A stretch of 57,389 nt of DNA, taken from contig JADEWQ010000027.1 of the NCBI GenBank assembly GCA_015207585.1, positions 1 through 57,389 on the forward strand, written 5' to 3'. A model generated the notes under the pieces. The model worked only from the letters and a program-made list of their open reading frames with translations, was not told where the DNA came from and made no database searches. A program made the translations under genes and the position numbers. Of this stretch, positions 1-9,349 are shown in pieces. How positions within the stretch are numbered: position 1 is the stretch's first letter; each line of letters begins with the position of its first letter. Source of the stretch: Pleurocapsales cyanobacterium LEGE 06147 (GTDB lineage Bacteria > Cyanobacteriota > Cyanobacteriia > Cyanobacteriales > Xenococcaceae).

Positions 1-174
1 TACCTGAAAATCGCGATTTGGGGATAGTTAAATCCCCTCGCCCGAAACGAGCCAAACTACCTCTCGATTTATCTCCTTTTCCCTCTTGACAACTAGCTTT
101 CACGCTTAACTTGTCACTAATACCTAATACCTCATCTCTACCAATTAATCCACAACTCCAATAGGACTGCTATA

Positions 175-561
175 TTAGCGTTCGTATAGCTCTAAAGGCA
201 GATTGTCTGGGTCCCGAAAAAAAGTAAATCGCTTATTAGTAATCCCATCTACTCTAATTGGTTCTACTTCTACTGAGCGAGATTGCAGATAATCTACCGC
301 TGCGTCTAAATCATCTACTGCAAAAGCTAGATGCCTCAGACCACAAGCTTCGGGGCTAGTTGCTCTTTGCGGGGGATTGGGGAAAGAAAATAGTTCGATG
401 GTATCTCCACTCCCTACTTTTAAGTCTAGCTTATAAGAATTTCTAGCAGCGCGGAAAGTTTCTTTGATAATTTTACAACCAAGAAGATTGACATAAAATT
501 CTTTGGATTTTTCATGGTTAGAGCAAATAATTGCAATATGATGAATTTTTTCTAGTTTCAT
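175..561 (-). CDS. VOC-family metalloprotein (YaeR/glyoxalase-like)
   Basis: A 128-residue single-module vicinal-oxygen-chelate protein made of two beta-alpha-beta-beta-beta repeats. The expected metal-ligand positions are visible: HHIAI near residue 8, IELFSF near 56, LRHLAF near 78 and the terminal PLELYE. Members of this YaeR-like group are small, probably metal-dependent lyases or isomerases of unproven substrate. The length is normal for the family. It starts with ATG at 561 and is divergent from the Uma2 gene at 727, with about 165 bases between them. Fold assignment is firm; the reaction is unknown. Confidence 0.85.
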   Translation of the reverse strand: MKLEKIHHIAIICSNHEKSKEFYVNLLGCKIIKETFRAARNSYKLDLKVGSGDTIELFSFPNPPQRATSPEACGLRHLAFAVDDLDAAVDYLQSRSVEVEPIRVDGITNKRFTFFRDPDNLPLELYER

Positions 562-726
562 TTTTTTTCTAATCTTAAAAGCTGATTGAGTTGTCGGGCG
601 ATCGCATCATTAATTTTGAAATACTCTCATTGATTTCCCCGAGCATAGCTAACTTATTAATTTATACTTACCCCATAAAGTACAAGAATAGGTACTAAAA
701 TAACAGCGTATTCTCAAACTCTAATT

Positions 727-1296
727 ATGACTGCGTTTACTATCAGTCTGGAGCCAATAATTCACATAACAGACGAGCAGTTCTATGAACTGTGTCGAGC
801 AAACCCTGAGATAAAGTTTGAGCGGAATGCCGCTGGAGATCTCATCGTTATGGCACCAACTGGAGGAGAAACAGGCAGCTACAACTCTGAAATTAATGCT
901 GATTTCGTGATTTGGAATCGTCAAACTAAGTTAGGTAAGGTGTTTGACTCCTCAACTTGCTTTAAATTGCCTAAAGGTGGCGATCGCTCTCCAGATGTTG
1001 CCTGGGTTGCTCTAGAACGGTGGAATAGACTTAGCCGAGAGCAACAACGAAAATTTCCGCCAATTGCACCCGATTTTGTACTCGAACTACTTTCTCCAAC
1101 TGATAGTCTAGAAAAGACTCAAGCCAAGATGCAGGAGTATATGAATAGCGGTGTAAGATTAGGTTGGTTAATTGACCGAGATAATCGCTATGTCGAGATT
1201 TACCGAATAGACCAGCCTGTAGAAGTATTAAGAAACCCGGAACGACTTTTGGGAGAAGATGTCTTACCTGGATTTGTTTTAAACATGGATTTTTAA
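727..1296 (+). CDS. Uma2-family PD-(D/E)XK nuclease-like protein (DUF820)
   Basis: A 189-residue protein of the Uma2 (DUF820) family, which is greatly expanded in cyanobacteria. It has a restriction-endonuclease-like fold. Family hallmarks are FERNAAGDLIVMAPTGGETG in the N-terminal half, RSPDVAWV (the acidic active-site strand) near residue 95, and LELLSPTDSLEKTQAKMQEYM followed by GWLID in the C-terminal half. The biological substrate of these proteins is not known. The O-methyltransferase begins 22 bases downstream on the same strand, so the two may be cotranscribed. Confidence 0.9.
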   Translation: MTAFTISLEPIIHITDEQFYELCRANPEIKFERNAAGDLIVMAPTGGETGSYNSEINADFVIWNRQTKLGKVFDSSTCFKLPKGGDRSPDVAWVALERWNRLSREQQRKFPPIAPDFVLELLSPTDSLEKTQAKMQEYMNSGVRLGWLIDRDNRYVEIYRIDQPVEVLRNPERLLGEDVLPGFVLNMDF

Positions 1297-1318
1297 TAGG
1301 GCAAATAAAATACTTTAT

Positions 1319-1981
1319 ATGGCAAAGCAGACTATTGGATTAGACAACCAACTCTATGAATACTTGCTGTCGGTTTCTCTGCGAGAACCGCCAATCCTAA
1401 AACAACTACGCCAAGAGACGGCGCGGCATCCCATGGCAATGATGCAAATTGCCCCCGAACAGGGTCAGTTTATGGCGTTGCTGGTACAGTTGATAGGGGC
1501 AAAAAAAACTTTAGAAGTAGGAGTATTTACTGGATACAGTTCCTTAGCAGTAGCCTTAGCTTTACCTCCAGATGGGAAAATAATTGCTTGCGATATCGAC
1601 GAAGAGTATACTGCGATCGCCCGTCGCTATTGGCAAGAAGCAGGAGTTGCTGACAAAATCGATTTGCGTATTGCCCCCGCGTTGGAAACTTTAGATAAAT
1701 TACTCGAACAAGGACAAGCAAATTCTTTTGATTTTGCCTTTATCGATGCGGATAAAAGAAACTACGAAAATTATTACGAACGGGCTTTAATTTTGGTGCG
1801 ATCGGGAGGTTTAATTGCTATTGATAATGTTCTTTGGTCGGGAAGAGTAGCTTTTGCTGAAGAACAGGATAATCGAACAAAAGCTATTAGAGAATTTAAT
1901 CACAAACTTTATCGAGATGAGCGAGTAACTATTAGTTTAGTTCCCATTGCTGATGGCTTAACGTTAGCTTTGAAACGTTAA
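1319..1981 (+). CDS. SAM-dependent O-methyltransferase (caffeoyl-CoA OMT type)
   Basis: A 220-residue class I methyltransferase of the catechol or caffeoyl-CoA O-methyltransferase family. The SAM site is seen as LEVGVFTGYSSLAVALALP (residues about 61-79), the acidic ribose-binding residue as ACDIDEEY, and the metal-binding region as FDFAFIDADKRNYENYYE followed by GGLIAIDNVLWSGRV. The length and motif order are complete. It would transfer methyl from SAM to a catechol-like hydroxyl with a divalent metal; the natural acceptor cannot be told. It probably forms a unit with the upstream Uma2 gene. Confidence 0.9.
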   Translation: MAKQTIGLDNQLYEYLLSVSLREPPILKQLRQETARHPMAMMQIAPEQGQFMALLVQLIGAKKTLEVGVFTGYSSLAVALALPPDGKIIACDIDEEYTAIARRYWQEAGVADKIDLRIAPALETLDKLLEQGQANSFDFAFIDADKRNYENYYERALILVRSGGLIAIDNVLWSGRVAFAEEQDNRTKAIREFNHKLYRDERVTISLVPIADGLTLALKR

Positions 1982-2164
1982 ATAAATATTAGTTGTTGGT
2001 TATTTTCATTAATAATAAATCTAAATTTTATGAACCTGTAAATTAGTTTAAAAATTACAGATTGCTAAGCCCCTCACAATTTCCTCAAGTTTTATTTATA
2101 ACTTAAGAGAAAAAGTATGTAGTCTGGGATATTACTGAGAAAAGAAACGTGATAGCAATTGCTG

Positions 2165-3292
2165 ATGAAGTTTGTTGATGAATATCGCGATGCCAAGGTA
2201 GCCCAAAAATATGCTGGGGCGATCGCGCAAATAACTACTCGACCTTGGACGATCATGGAAATTTGTGGCGGGCAAACTCACTCGATTATTAAATATGGAG
2301 TCGATGAGTTATTGCCAGAGGAAATTAACCTCATTCACGGTCCTGGTTGTCCTGTTTGCGTAACTCCCGCAGAATTAATCGACAAAGCGATCGCCTTAGC
2401 TTCTCGTCCCGATATTATTTTCTGTTCTTTTGGCGATATGCTAAGAGTGCCTGGTGGGAGAGCGACACTACAGAATCAGTCTCGATTATCCGGTGACTTA
2501 CTTGCTGTTAAAGCTACTGGTGGGGATATTCGTATTGTTTATTCTCCATTAGATGCTCTCAAAATTGCTCTAGCAAATCCTGCTAAGCAAGTAATTTTCT
2601 TTGCCGTAGGCTTTGAAACCACTGCACCGACGACAGCGATGGCTGTATATCAAGCCGCACAAAAAGGTGTCAAAAATTTTTCTTTATTAGTGTCTCACGT
2701 ACTCGTTCCGCCAGCGATGGAAACTATTCTTTCCTCACCTCATAATCGAGTCCAAGGATTTTTAGCAGCCGGACATGTGTGTACGGTGATGGGATATACT
2801 GAGTACGAACCTATTGTTCATAAATATAGCGTTCCTATTGTCGTTACTGGCTTTGAACCTTTAGACATTCTTCAAGGCATATATATGTGCATCAAGCAAT
2901 TAGAAGAGGGAAAGGCAGAAGTACAAAATCAATACAGTCGTTCTGTACATCGTCATGGGAATGAAATTGCTCAAAAACTAATTCGAGAAGTGTTTGAAGT
3001 CGTTCCCCGTCAGTGGCGCGGAATTGGTGCAATACCTCAAAGCGGATTGGGTCTTCGATACCGATATGCAGAATTTGATGCCGAAAAACGCTTTAATTTA
3101 ACCAACTATCCTGTCCAAGAAGAAAAAGAATGTCTTAGCGGACTAGTTTTGCAAGGAGTAAAGAAACCGCACGATTGTCCTGCTTTTGGTACGAACTGCA
3201 CTCCAGAACATCCTCTTGGCGCACCCATGGTGTCTTCAGAAGGTGCTTGTGCCGCCTACTATCGCTATCGACAAAGGTTAGTAAGCAATTAA
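2165..3292 (+). CDS. hypD: [NiFe]-hydrogenase maturation protein HypD
   Basis: HypD is the scaffold, with HypC, on which the Fe(CN)2CO unit of [NiFe] hydrogenases is assembled. The 375-residue protein has the family signatures CGGQTH (residues 34-39), GPGCPVC (59-65), [11 protein letters not shown] (about 88-98), VGFETTAPT, and a C-terminal cysteine cluster ([30 protein letters not shown]) that binds a [4Fe-4S] cluster. I chose the ATG at 2165, giving MKFVDEYRD as in other HypD proteins, over a TTG two codons earlier. No other hyp gene or hydrogenase subunit is visible in the window, so the rest of the pathway must lie elsewhere. Confidence 0.97.
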   Translation: MKFVDEYRDAKVAQKYAGAIAQITTRPWTIMEICGGQTHSIIKYGVDELLPEEINLIHGPGCPVCVTPAELIDKAIALASRPDIIFCSFGDMLRVPGGRATLQNQSRLSGDLLAVKATGGDIRIVYSPLDALKIALANPAKQVIFFAVGFETTAPTTAMAVYQAAQKGVKNFSLLVSHVLVPPAMETILSSPHNRVQGFLAAGHVCTVMGYTEYEPIVHKYSVPIVVTGFEPLDILQGIYMCIKQLEEGKAEVQNQYSRSVHRHGNEIAQKLIREVFEVVPRQWRGIGAIPQSGLGLRYRYAEFDAEKRFNLTNYPVQEEKECLSGLVLQGVKKPHDCPAFGTNCTPEHPLGAPMVSSEGACAAYYRYRQRLVSN

Positions 3293-3359
3293 AAATTAAA
3301 AATTGCAACTTAGTTAGAAATTAGTAAAAAAACAACTAATTTTTTGAGGAGGTATATAT

Positions 3360-3551
3360 ATGGAATTAAAACAAAGTGAAGTAAAACAAATTGCTACTCA
3401 AATACTCTCAGGAATGTTAGCTAATCCTCATATTTATCAAACTCTAAGCGATCAGTTAGGCAGGGGACCACAGGAGCAAGATTTGATTATTGCAGCTATC
3501 GAAATGGCCGAGAGTTTGATTGAAAAAGTAGAAAGAAAATTTAATTCATAA
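3360..3551 (+). CDS. Small conserved-looking hypothetical protein
   Basis: A 63-residue, mostly helical, acidic protein that I do not recognise. A strong ribosome site, GAGGAGG, lies 8 bases before the ATG, which argues that it is translated. It follows hypD by 68 bases on the same strand and could share its transcript. There are no cysteines, membrane segments or known motifs. Its helices (residues 3-25 and 40-60) could support dimerisation or protein binding. A link to hydrogenase maturation is suggested only by position. Confidence 0.6.
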   Translation: MELKQSEVKQIATQILSGMLANPHIYQTLSDQLGRGPQEQDLIIAAIEMAESLIEKVERKFNS

Positions 3552-3638
3552 ATCTTCTAAAATTCAGTTAGCTTGACTTTTGATAAGCATTTATAGCAGT
3601 TCTCGCTTGAGCTAAGATCCCCATCTTAATTCCTAGGA

Positions 3639-3654
3639 ACGTAGCATGCTACGT
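3639..3654. repeat. Perfect 16-base palindrome
   Basis: ACGTAGCATGCTACGT is identical to its own reverse complement and is flanked by GGA and CC. It sits in the non-coding stretch after the small gene downstream of hypD. Such GTAGCATGC palindromes look like dispersed cyanobacterial repeat units, but no second copy was seen here. The 3552-3860 stretch around it otherwise shows only an unrecognised short open frame at about 3733-3860. Confidence 0.5.
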
Positions 3655-3861
3655 CCGTACAAAGTTCAAAAAAGAGAATAGTCCTTAATAAGCGAGCGTG
3701 CCAACTCATCCAGCTGAAAACTGCTTTACAATACTTGTAAGCCTCGTGTGGATGGGTTTAGCTCTACTGAAAATCCCCAAGTGAAATACTGCGGAGGTTT
3801 TCAGCAACTAACTCAGGCGAAGCGTCAAAAACTCGTGGCTCAACGAAGTAGCCATGAGTAG

Positions 3862-4220
3862 TTCATTAAGATTTTTCTACGTTCTCCCTCATTTGATAAA
3901 GAAGATTTACTGGCACGTTTTAGTGACAATGAGTTTGCGATTTTACGGAAAAATATTATTGATTCTGATATTGTAATATCTCTAGCTCAACAGCTTCTCG
4001 ATATTTTGGCAAAACCATTATGGCTATTGACGAATGGGTATTGCGTAGCGCTCGTACTCAAAATCGAGTTTGGCAACAAGAAGGATTGCCTCTCCTGCAA
4101 GTATCGGTAAATTGGTCAACTTGTCAGTTAAAGCAAGAAAACTTAATCGAGACAATCGAGCGAATACTCTTAGAAACTAACTTCACAATTGGAATATCTC
4201 AAAGAGTGCGGCTGTCATGA
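3862..4220 (+). pseudogene. Remnant of a GGDEF-EAL cyclic-di-GMP protein
   Basis: Two pieces of one protein type lie in different frames. From 3889, translation gives DLLARFSDNEFAILRK, a degenerate GGDEF strand (normally ARLGGDEFAIL), then the final GGDEF helix ending ILAKP. From 4020, in another frame, AIDEWVLRSARTQNRVWQQ and VSVNWSTCQL match the middle of an EAL phosphodiesterase domain, where IGEWVLR and VAVNLS are usual. The end of GGDEF and the start of EAL, including the catalytic EAL motif, are missing at the junction. This is a deleted, frameshifted relic with no expected activity. Confidence 0.8.
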
Positions 4221-4321
4221 AGTTCAGGGATATTATTTTAGTAAACCATATCTGCTTATAATTTAGCGGGTTTTCTTGCCTCTTACTGGCTCAAGAATGA
4301 AACTAGTTCTTCAAAACCATC

Positions 4322-5218
4322 ATGACTAAACCACTTCGCATTCTCCTACAAACCACCTTACTTCCTACCGAAGAAGACGATTGGACGATCGCTCGTTTTT
4401 CTTTGTTGCGAGATTATCTGGCATCGCTCAAAGATGAAATAGGAAATCCCTTGTGCGAAGTCACCGCTAGAGATAGAGAACCAGATGCCGATGGCCACGA
4501 TCCGGTTTTAAGCAATCTCGATCGCGCTAATTTTGATGAGCTTTGGTTATTTGCCTTAGATGTCGGCGGCGGTTTGAGTTCTCAAGATTGTGCTGGCATT
4601 ACTAAATTTCACCAACAAGGCGGTGGGATTCTTGCTACTCGCGACCACCAGGATATGGGTATTTCAATGTGTACCTTAGAAAATATTGGTTGCTTTCATT
4701 ACTTCAATACTCGACAACCCGATCCAGACGAGTCTCGCTGTTGTCGAGATGATCCTTATACTAGTTATATCTCTTGGCCCAATTATCATTCAGGTAACAA
4801 CGGCGATTATCAAATTATCGAGCCTGTCGAACCCGTTCACGAACTGCTCAAAAACCCCAATTCTCCCGAAGGAGTAATCAAATATTTTCCCGCTCATCCT
4901 CATGAAGGTGGTATCGGCGTACCAAAGGATACTCCCCAAGCAAGAGTTATTGCTGTCGGTAAGAGTAAAGTGACGGGTCGTCAATTTAACTTGGTTGTAG
5001 CGTGCGATTCTACTAACGATAAAATAGATACTATTCCAGGTCGTGTAGTTGCTCAGTCTACCTTTCATCATTTTGTAGACTACAACTGGGATATTAGTAA
5101 GGGATGTCCGAGCTTTGTCGAAGAGCTACCAGGAGATGGCATGAAACAAGAACTTCGTGCTCTAGAAGATATTCATGCCTATGTCAAAAATCTCGCTCTT
5201 TGGCTTGCTCCTGAATAA
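4322..5218 (+). CDS. Hypothetical protein, possibly ThuA/GATase-like fold
   Basis: A 298-residue soluble protein without a signal peptide. It opens with KPLRILLQTTLLPTEEDDWTI and includes DELWLFALDVGGGLSSQDCAGITKFHQQGGGILATRDHQDMGIS. That resembles the strand, glycine turn and helix layout of ThuA-like class I amidotransferase folds, but a nucleophile elbow is not certain. Later parts are rich in His, Asp and Cys (SRCCRDDPYTSYISWPNYHSG, FPAHPHEGGIG, STFHHFVDYNW), suggesting a metal or carbohydrate site. I do not recognise the family. Start is ATG at 4322; no operon partner follows. Confidence 0.7.
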   Translation: MTKPLRILLQTTLLPTEEDDWTIARFSLLRDYLASLKDEIGNPLCEVTARDREPDADGHDPVLSNLDRANFDELWLFALDVGGGLSSQDCAGITKFHQQGGGILATRDHQDMGISMCTLENIGCFHYFNTRQPDPDESRCCRDDPYTSYISWPNYHSGNNGDYQIIEPVEPVHELLKNPNSPEGVIKYFPAHPHEGGIGVPKDTPQARVIAVGKSKVTGRQFNLVVACDSTNDKIDTIPGRVVAQSTFHHFVDYNWDISKGCPSFVEELPGDGMKQELRALEDIHAYVKNLALWLAPE

Positions 5219-5437
5219 AGGCGGGGTTGCTCGAGCAAGGTATGAATGAGACTGACACCGAGATTGGTTTGCTTGATAGGGGGAGAACTAGCGAAGATAC
5301 TGTTAAAAAAACGTTTGCGTAAAAGAATTTTATATAATTCTTCTGGCTGCTAGTTTCGTTTCATTGATGAGAGATAGTGCTATATAGCTGAAACATTGAT
5401 AATTTTGTTGACTGAAATTTTTATCTTAAAAATTGTT

Positions 5438-7093
5438 CTAAAAAGAAAAAACCGTCCGCAGAGTAACAGAAATAATTGTGCCGTTGCTATCTTGATTGGC
5501 GGGATTAGTAACTACTTGTATTAAGGGCGTGATGCGGATATTGTCATTGACTGGAAAATTGTAAAATGCCTCTATATTGGTCTGAGTGGCATTGCCAAGT
5601 TCGCTAGCAATAAAAGGCTGTCCTACAGCAATACCAATTCTTGCACCAGATACAAATAGATCGGGGAAAGCGATTCCCGCCATCCAGTAACTAGGGTTAA
5701 TATCGCCAAAGTCTGTATTTTTATAGCTGCCATAGCCATAGCGTCCAAAAACAGCAAATTCCTCAGAAATTGCTAGCTCGAAGTTAACTCCCAAGACATC
5801 AAATCGCTCACCTAATATATCTCCACCAGTGTACTGAAAACGAATGGTAAAAGTTTCAATAGGAGTAAATTCTAACTCGATCGCACCTTGATAAGGACTG
5901 CCAAATAATCCGCGATCGCTTTCACCATCAGGATAAAGAATATATCCGAGCGGAAAAATACCAGGAGTAAAAGACGAATTATCCGAGCTAGGTTCGTTTG
6001 CTGATGCAGCTACATAAACAGCTTTTATTCTAATACTTTCAACTGGATTCCAATCAACCGCAGCACCCGCACCTAAACCTTGAACGGGAAAAAGAATATA
6101 ATTTTGCACTAATGCCAAGGTAGAAAAGTTTAAAAAGCTAGGATTAACATAGCTATTGGCATCTATGTAGTCAGTCAGGCTGAGAGTCGAACCAAAGGTT
6201 AAATTGAAGTTTTTGGACGGAGAAAAAGTATAGTAAAGACGAGAAATGCCCAACTCTTCTACTGGAGGTTTTGCCGAGTAATCTAAAACACTCCCAAAAG
6301 TAGGTTCTAGAAATCCTCCAGCGTTATCATCAATCCCGTCGCTACCAATTTCTAGCCAAGTTACTAGGGAATCGGTGCCACTAAAACTCGTGTTGAGAGA
6401 AAAAGAAGTTCGATAAATTAGGGTCGTGTTAGGATCGTCGGCGGTAATTTCTCTACCTGTTACGTCAATAATGCGATCGCCATCAAAGCCTCCTCCTGTC
6501 GCTGCAAGGATAACTCTTGTGGTTAGTTTGGTAGTTGTAGAAAATTGATTTGCTTCTAAAAAATTAGTCCGACTTTCTAATTCATCAACGCGACTTTCTA
6601 GAGTGACTAACTCTGCTTCAAATTCTTGTCTTAGTCTTTGTAGTGTAGCTAAATCATTACTAGATACTGATGTTTTCTCTTGGGCTATTAATCGTTCGAC
6701 TTGCTCAAGCATTTTATTTAACGCTGCTGCAAATTCATAACGAGTTAGGGGGCGATTCCCTTTGAAAGTAGCATCTGGGTAGCCCGTTATTACCATATAA
6801 CGCTCAATCAAAAGCTGAAGTTTTTGATATGCCCAGTCTGAAGGAGCAATGTCTTTTAGTTCTGAGACTGAAGGATATGAGGTTTCGGAGGCGGCGATCG
6901 TAGGCTTTTGAATAGGTATAATCGCAGAAACATTAAAGTTATTCCCTTCTGAAGAAATCTGTTTTAGCTTGGTAAATTCTAATGTGTTGTTAGAAGCATA
7001 GGCTACAGAAGAAAAAAGACTAACAAAATTCAAACCAATAGCTAAGGATAAAAATAATTTTCCTAAGCATAATAATGAATTGCTTGTAAGCAT
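5438..7093 (-). CDS. SLH-domain OprB-type outer-membrane porin (iron uptake porin)
   Basis: A 551-residue cyanobacterial outer-membrane porin. It has a signal peptide at residues 1-33, one S-layer-homology domain at about 78-130 (DIAPSDWAYQKLQLLIERYMV, TFKGNRPLTRYEFAAALNKML) that anchors to peptidoglycan-linked polymer, a coiled coil at about 135-180, then an OprB-like beta barrel ending in the outer-membrane signature TVFSF. This architecture is that of the SomA/SomB proteins, several of which move inorganic ions including iron. The flanks carry no transporter partner. It is divergent from the GNAT remnant at 7132. Confidence 0.92.
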   Translation of the reverse strand: MLTSNSLLCLGKLFLSLAIGLNFVSLFSSVAYASNNTLEFTKLKQISSEGNNFNVSAIIPIQKPTIAASETSYPSVSELKDIAPSDWAYQKLQLLIERYMVITGYPDATFKGNRPLTRYEFAAALNKMLEQVERLIAQEKTSVSSNDLATLQRLRQEFEAELVTLESRVDELESRTNFLEANQFSTTTKLTTRVILAATGGGFDGDRIIDVTGREITADDPNTTLIYRTSFSLNTSFSGTDSLVTWLEIGSDGIDDNAGGFLEPTFGSVLDYSAKPPVEELGISRLYYTFSPSKNFNLTFGSTLSLTDYIDANSYVNPSFLNFSTLALVQNYILFPVQGLGAGAAVDWNPVESIRIKAVYVAASANEPSSDNSSFTPGIFPLGYILYPDGESDRGLFGSPYQGAIELEFTPIETFTIRFQYTGGDILGERFDVLGVNFELAISEEFAVFGRYGYGSYKNTDFGDINPSYWMAGIAFPDLFVSGARIGIAVGQPFIASELGNATQTNIEAFYNFPVNDNIRITPLIQVVTNPANQDSNGTIISVTLRTVFSF

Positions 7094-7131
7094 ATTAATC
7101 TACTGTTTAAAAAGATATACAAGGTTTTTTG

Positions 7132-7402
7132 ATGAGCCAAGATTTTTCATTGTCTTCTTTCCCCTATCTCGAAACAAAACGACTTTGGCTTCGGCAGGCA
7201 ACTCAAGAAGATGTTGAGGCTTTGTTTGCAGTGTTTTCTGATCCTAAAGTGACTAGAAAATGTAGCTTCTAGAACGCTGTTAAAAAAATTAGGTTTTCAG
7301 AGTCAGGGAATACTAAAGAAGCATGGTTTTTGGAAAGGAAAACATCACGATTTAGAGCAATTTAAGTTGATGAAAAAGGAATTTGTAGCCGATAAAAATT
7401 AG
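7132..7402 (+). pseudogene. GNAT acetyltransferase (RimJ/RimL-like), internally deleted
   Basis: From ATG 7132 the frame gives the N-terminus of a RimJ/RimL-like acetyltransferase (YLETKRLWLRQATQEDVEAL, AVFSDPKVTRK) and stops at 7272. In another frame, from 7265, the C-terminus of the same family appears: ASRTLLKKLGFQSQGIL, FWKGKHHDLEQFKLMKKEF, ending at 7402. The central acetyl-CoA-binding strands are absent. The two ends now touch, which implies a deletion of roughly 250-300 bases. Non-functional. Confidence 0.85.
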
Positions 7403-7434
7403 AAATTTTCTGTTTTGAGACATAGAAATCTAGA

Positions 7435-7451
7435 CGCGACAAAAAGTCGCG
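7435..7451. repeat. Short hairpin CGCGAC-AAAAA-GTCGCG
   Basis: A perfect 6-base stem with a 5-base A loop, between the GNAT remnant and the end of azoR. Because azoR ends at 7488 on the minus strand, it could act as a weak transcript end. It also resembles widespread GTCGCG-type cyanobacterial hairpin repeats. There is no long T run, so a terminator role is uncertain. Confidence 0.5.
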
Positions 7452-7487
7452 CTACTATAGTTATTTTGTTTTAGTTATGAAAACCTT

Positions 7488-8108
7488 TTAGCTAGCAGCA
7501 AATGGGGCGATAAATTGCTGTATTCCTTGACGAGCTTGAGCTAGAGACTGCTGACGGGCTTCGCCTCCCATCGCTAAATTCTCAGCATGGATAAAAGTAA
7601 CATCTGTAATGCCAATAAATTCAAAAATAGCCTGTAAGTATGGTTCTTGAAAATCAAGGGGGCTATTGGCGTAACTACCGCCTCTAGTTGTAACAACTAA
7701 GATTTTTTTCTGGTCTTTGACTAAGCCTTCATAGCCATTGGATGTTACGGCAAAGGTACGTCCTACTCTGACAATCTGGTCAATGTAGGCTTTAAAGTTA
7801 GCAGGAATAGTGTAATTATACATGGGGATACCAAACACACGGACTCGCGCAGCTAAAAACTCATCAATCAACTCGTTAGAAATCTCTATTGCTGTTTTTA
7901 ATTCAGGCGTTAGCTGTTCGGCGGGACTAAATGCTGCTGCAATCCACGATTCATCAACAAAGGGAACTGGATGATGTCCTAAATCGCGATAAATAATTTT
8001 GTCTTCAGGATAAGTTTGTTGCCAAGTACGATTAAATTCACTGGTTAAGGCGCGAGACAAAGAGCGATCGCCTCTAGGACTGGAATCAAGATGGAGAATA
8101 TGTTTCAT
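7488..8108 (-). CDS. azoR: FMN-dependent NADH:quinone/azo oxidoreductase AzoR
   Basis: A 206-residue flavodoxin-fold enzyme of the AzoR (AcpD) family, which reduces quinones and azo compounds with NADH using FMN. It shows HLDSSPRGDRSLSR (phosphate-binding loop, residues 5-18), PMYNYTIPANFKAYIDQIVRVGRTF (about 94-118) and the second FMN loop VVTTRGGSY. Its ATG lies 23 bases inside the 3' end of the upstream MFS gene, so the two were probably translationally coupled. The operon is preceded by a bipartite direct repeat at 9276-9307 that also occurs before the PNPOx-like gene at 52964. Confidence 0.95.
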   Translation of the reverse strand: MKHILHLDSSPRGDRSLSRALTSEFNRTWQQTYPEDKIIYRDLGHHPVPFVDESWIAAAFSPAEQLTPELKTAIEISNELIDEFLAARVRVFGIPMYNYTIPANFKAYIDQIVRVGRTFAVTSNGYEGLVKDQKKILVVTTRGGSYANSPLDFQEPYLQAIFEFIGITDVTFIHAENLAMGGEARQQSLAQARQGIQQFIAPFAAS

Positions 8109-9218
8109 GTTGATAGGTAAGAATCAGTAAAATGTTGCTAATGGTTAAAATTGCCCCAAAACCCAACAAAGTATCGATCGTACCCAGATTTTCAGCTAGA
8201 AAGCCGATGAGAATAATCGGTAAACCATACCCTAAATAAGCGCAGACGAAATAGCCAGAAGTTGCCCGAGCTGATTGCGATCCGCTTAGCCTAACAACTT
8301 CAGCTAATCCACCCAAGTAAGTAAATCCGTAGCAAGCCGTACCAGCGATCGCCACTCCTGCTAAAACTAAACCTAAAATACCGAGCCAAGCTCCACAGGT
8401 GAAAGTAAGATAGCCAATAACGAGTAAAATAGAGCCTAGTTGGAGCGATCGCTTTGCTTCTAACTTACGAGCAAAAGATTGAATCAAAACCCCAGAAATT
8501 ACGAAAATAAACAACATGGGACCCGACCAATTGGGTAAACCATATTGTTGTAACTGTTCTGGAAGAATGATGCCGACAATTCCTGCTAAAGACCAAGCAA
8601 GGGCGATCGCTACTCCCGCCGAGATAGTACCTTTAGGGAAACTAGGCAAGCGAACTAATTTATCTTTGGAAGTAGCTTGTTTTGGTAATTTAATTCCTAG
8701 ACCAATACACCCTAAAAGCAAGAAAAAGATAACCCAATAGCTAACAGGAACTAAAGAATCTTGGTATAAAAGAACGATATTAGTAAACAAAGCACCACTC
8801 GAAAAACCCAATGCGGTTGTTAAGCTGACGATCGCAGCAACCGAAGTAGATTTTCGGGGCATCAAAGCTGATAAATATGCCGTTCCCGTTCCTGTAATTA
8901 AGCCAACGGCGATTCCTTGTAAAACACGGGTAATAAACAAGGCGTAAATATGGGATAAGCAATTATCAAAAACGTCGCTAAAATAGCCAAGAACAAACTT
9001 GCTAAAGTTGTCATTTTACGTCCAAGACGATCGCTGATTCCTCCTAATAAAATTAAAGTAGGCAATAAACCTGCGATATAGGTAGCAAAAGCAACTGCTG
9101 AAATTCCACTACCATATCCTGCCGATTGGGCATAAGTTCCATAGAGAGGAACTTGTAAATTGGTTGAGTGGGTTATCAGAAAAATCGCTGCGCCGACGAT
9201 TAATACGGATCGTTTCAT
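8086..9218 (-). pseudogene. MFS drug-type transporter with a one-base frameshift
   Basis: Two adjoining frames together make one 12-helix major-facilitator transporter. The N-terminal part begins at ATG 9218 (MKRSVLIVG) and has the helix 2-3 motif GGISDRLGRKM. The C-terminal part continues with ALFITRVLQGIAVGLITG. At about 8948-8955 the sequence reads IIAYPIF then leaves frame; adding one T to the local TTT run would give IIAYPIFYALFITRVLQG, the expected family sequence. This is either a recent inactivating deletion or a sequencing or assembly error in a T run. Its stop overlaps the azoR start. Substrate unknown, probably drugs or other small organics. Confidence 0.85.
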
Positions 9219-9275
9219 CTGGTTTGATTGAGGCAATATGCAGCTATCGTAAAAGTGAAATTGGTTTTACTCAAT

Positions 9276-9307
9276 AGCCACTTTTCGCTCTTTTTCTAAG
9301 TCCACTT
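9276..9307 (-). promoter_or_regulatory. Bipartite direct-repeat operator before MFS-azoR
   Basis: Read on the minus strand, this is AAGTGGACT, 14 bases, AAAGTGGCT. It ends 57 bases before the MFS start codon. The same two half sites with the same 14-base spacing occur at 52870-52901 before the PNPOx-like gene. A further ACCAAT sits at the same offset downstream in both. MocR/PdxR regulators often bind directly repeated sites of this kind, and two similar MocR genes are in the window. Binding is inferred. Confidence 0.65.
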
Positions 9308-9349
9308 GGGAAATAAACAATTTACTTATCTGGGAGTTGAAAGACTTCG

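Noticed and set aside
8898-9236. Two separate MFS-like genes
   Set aside because: The two frames join at one point to give one continuous transporter if a single base is restored.
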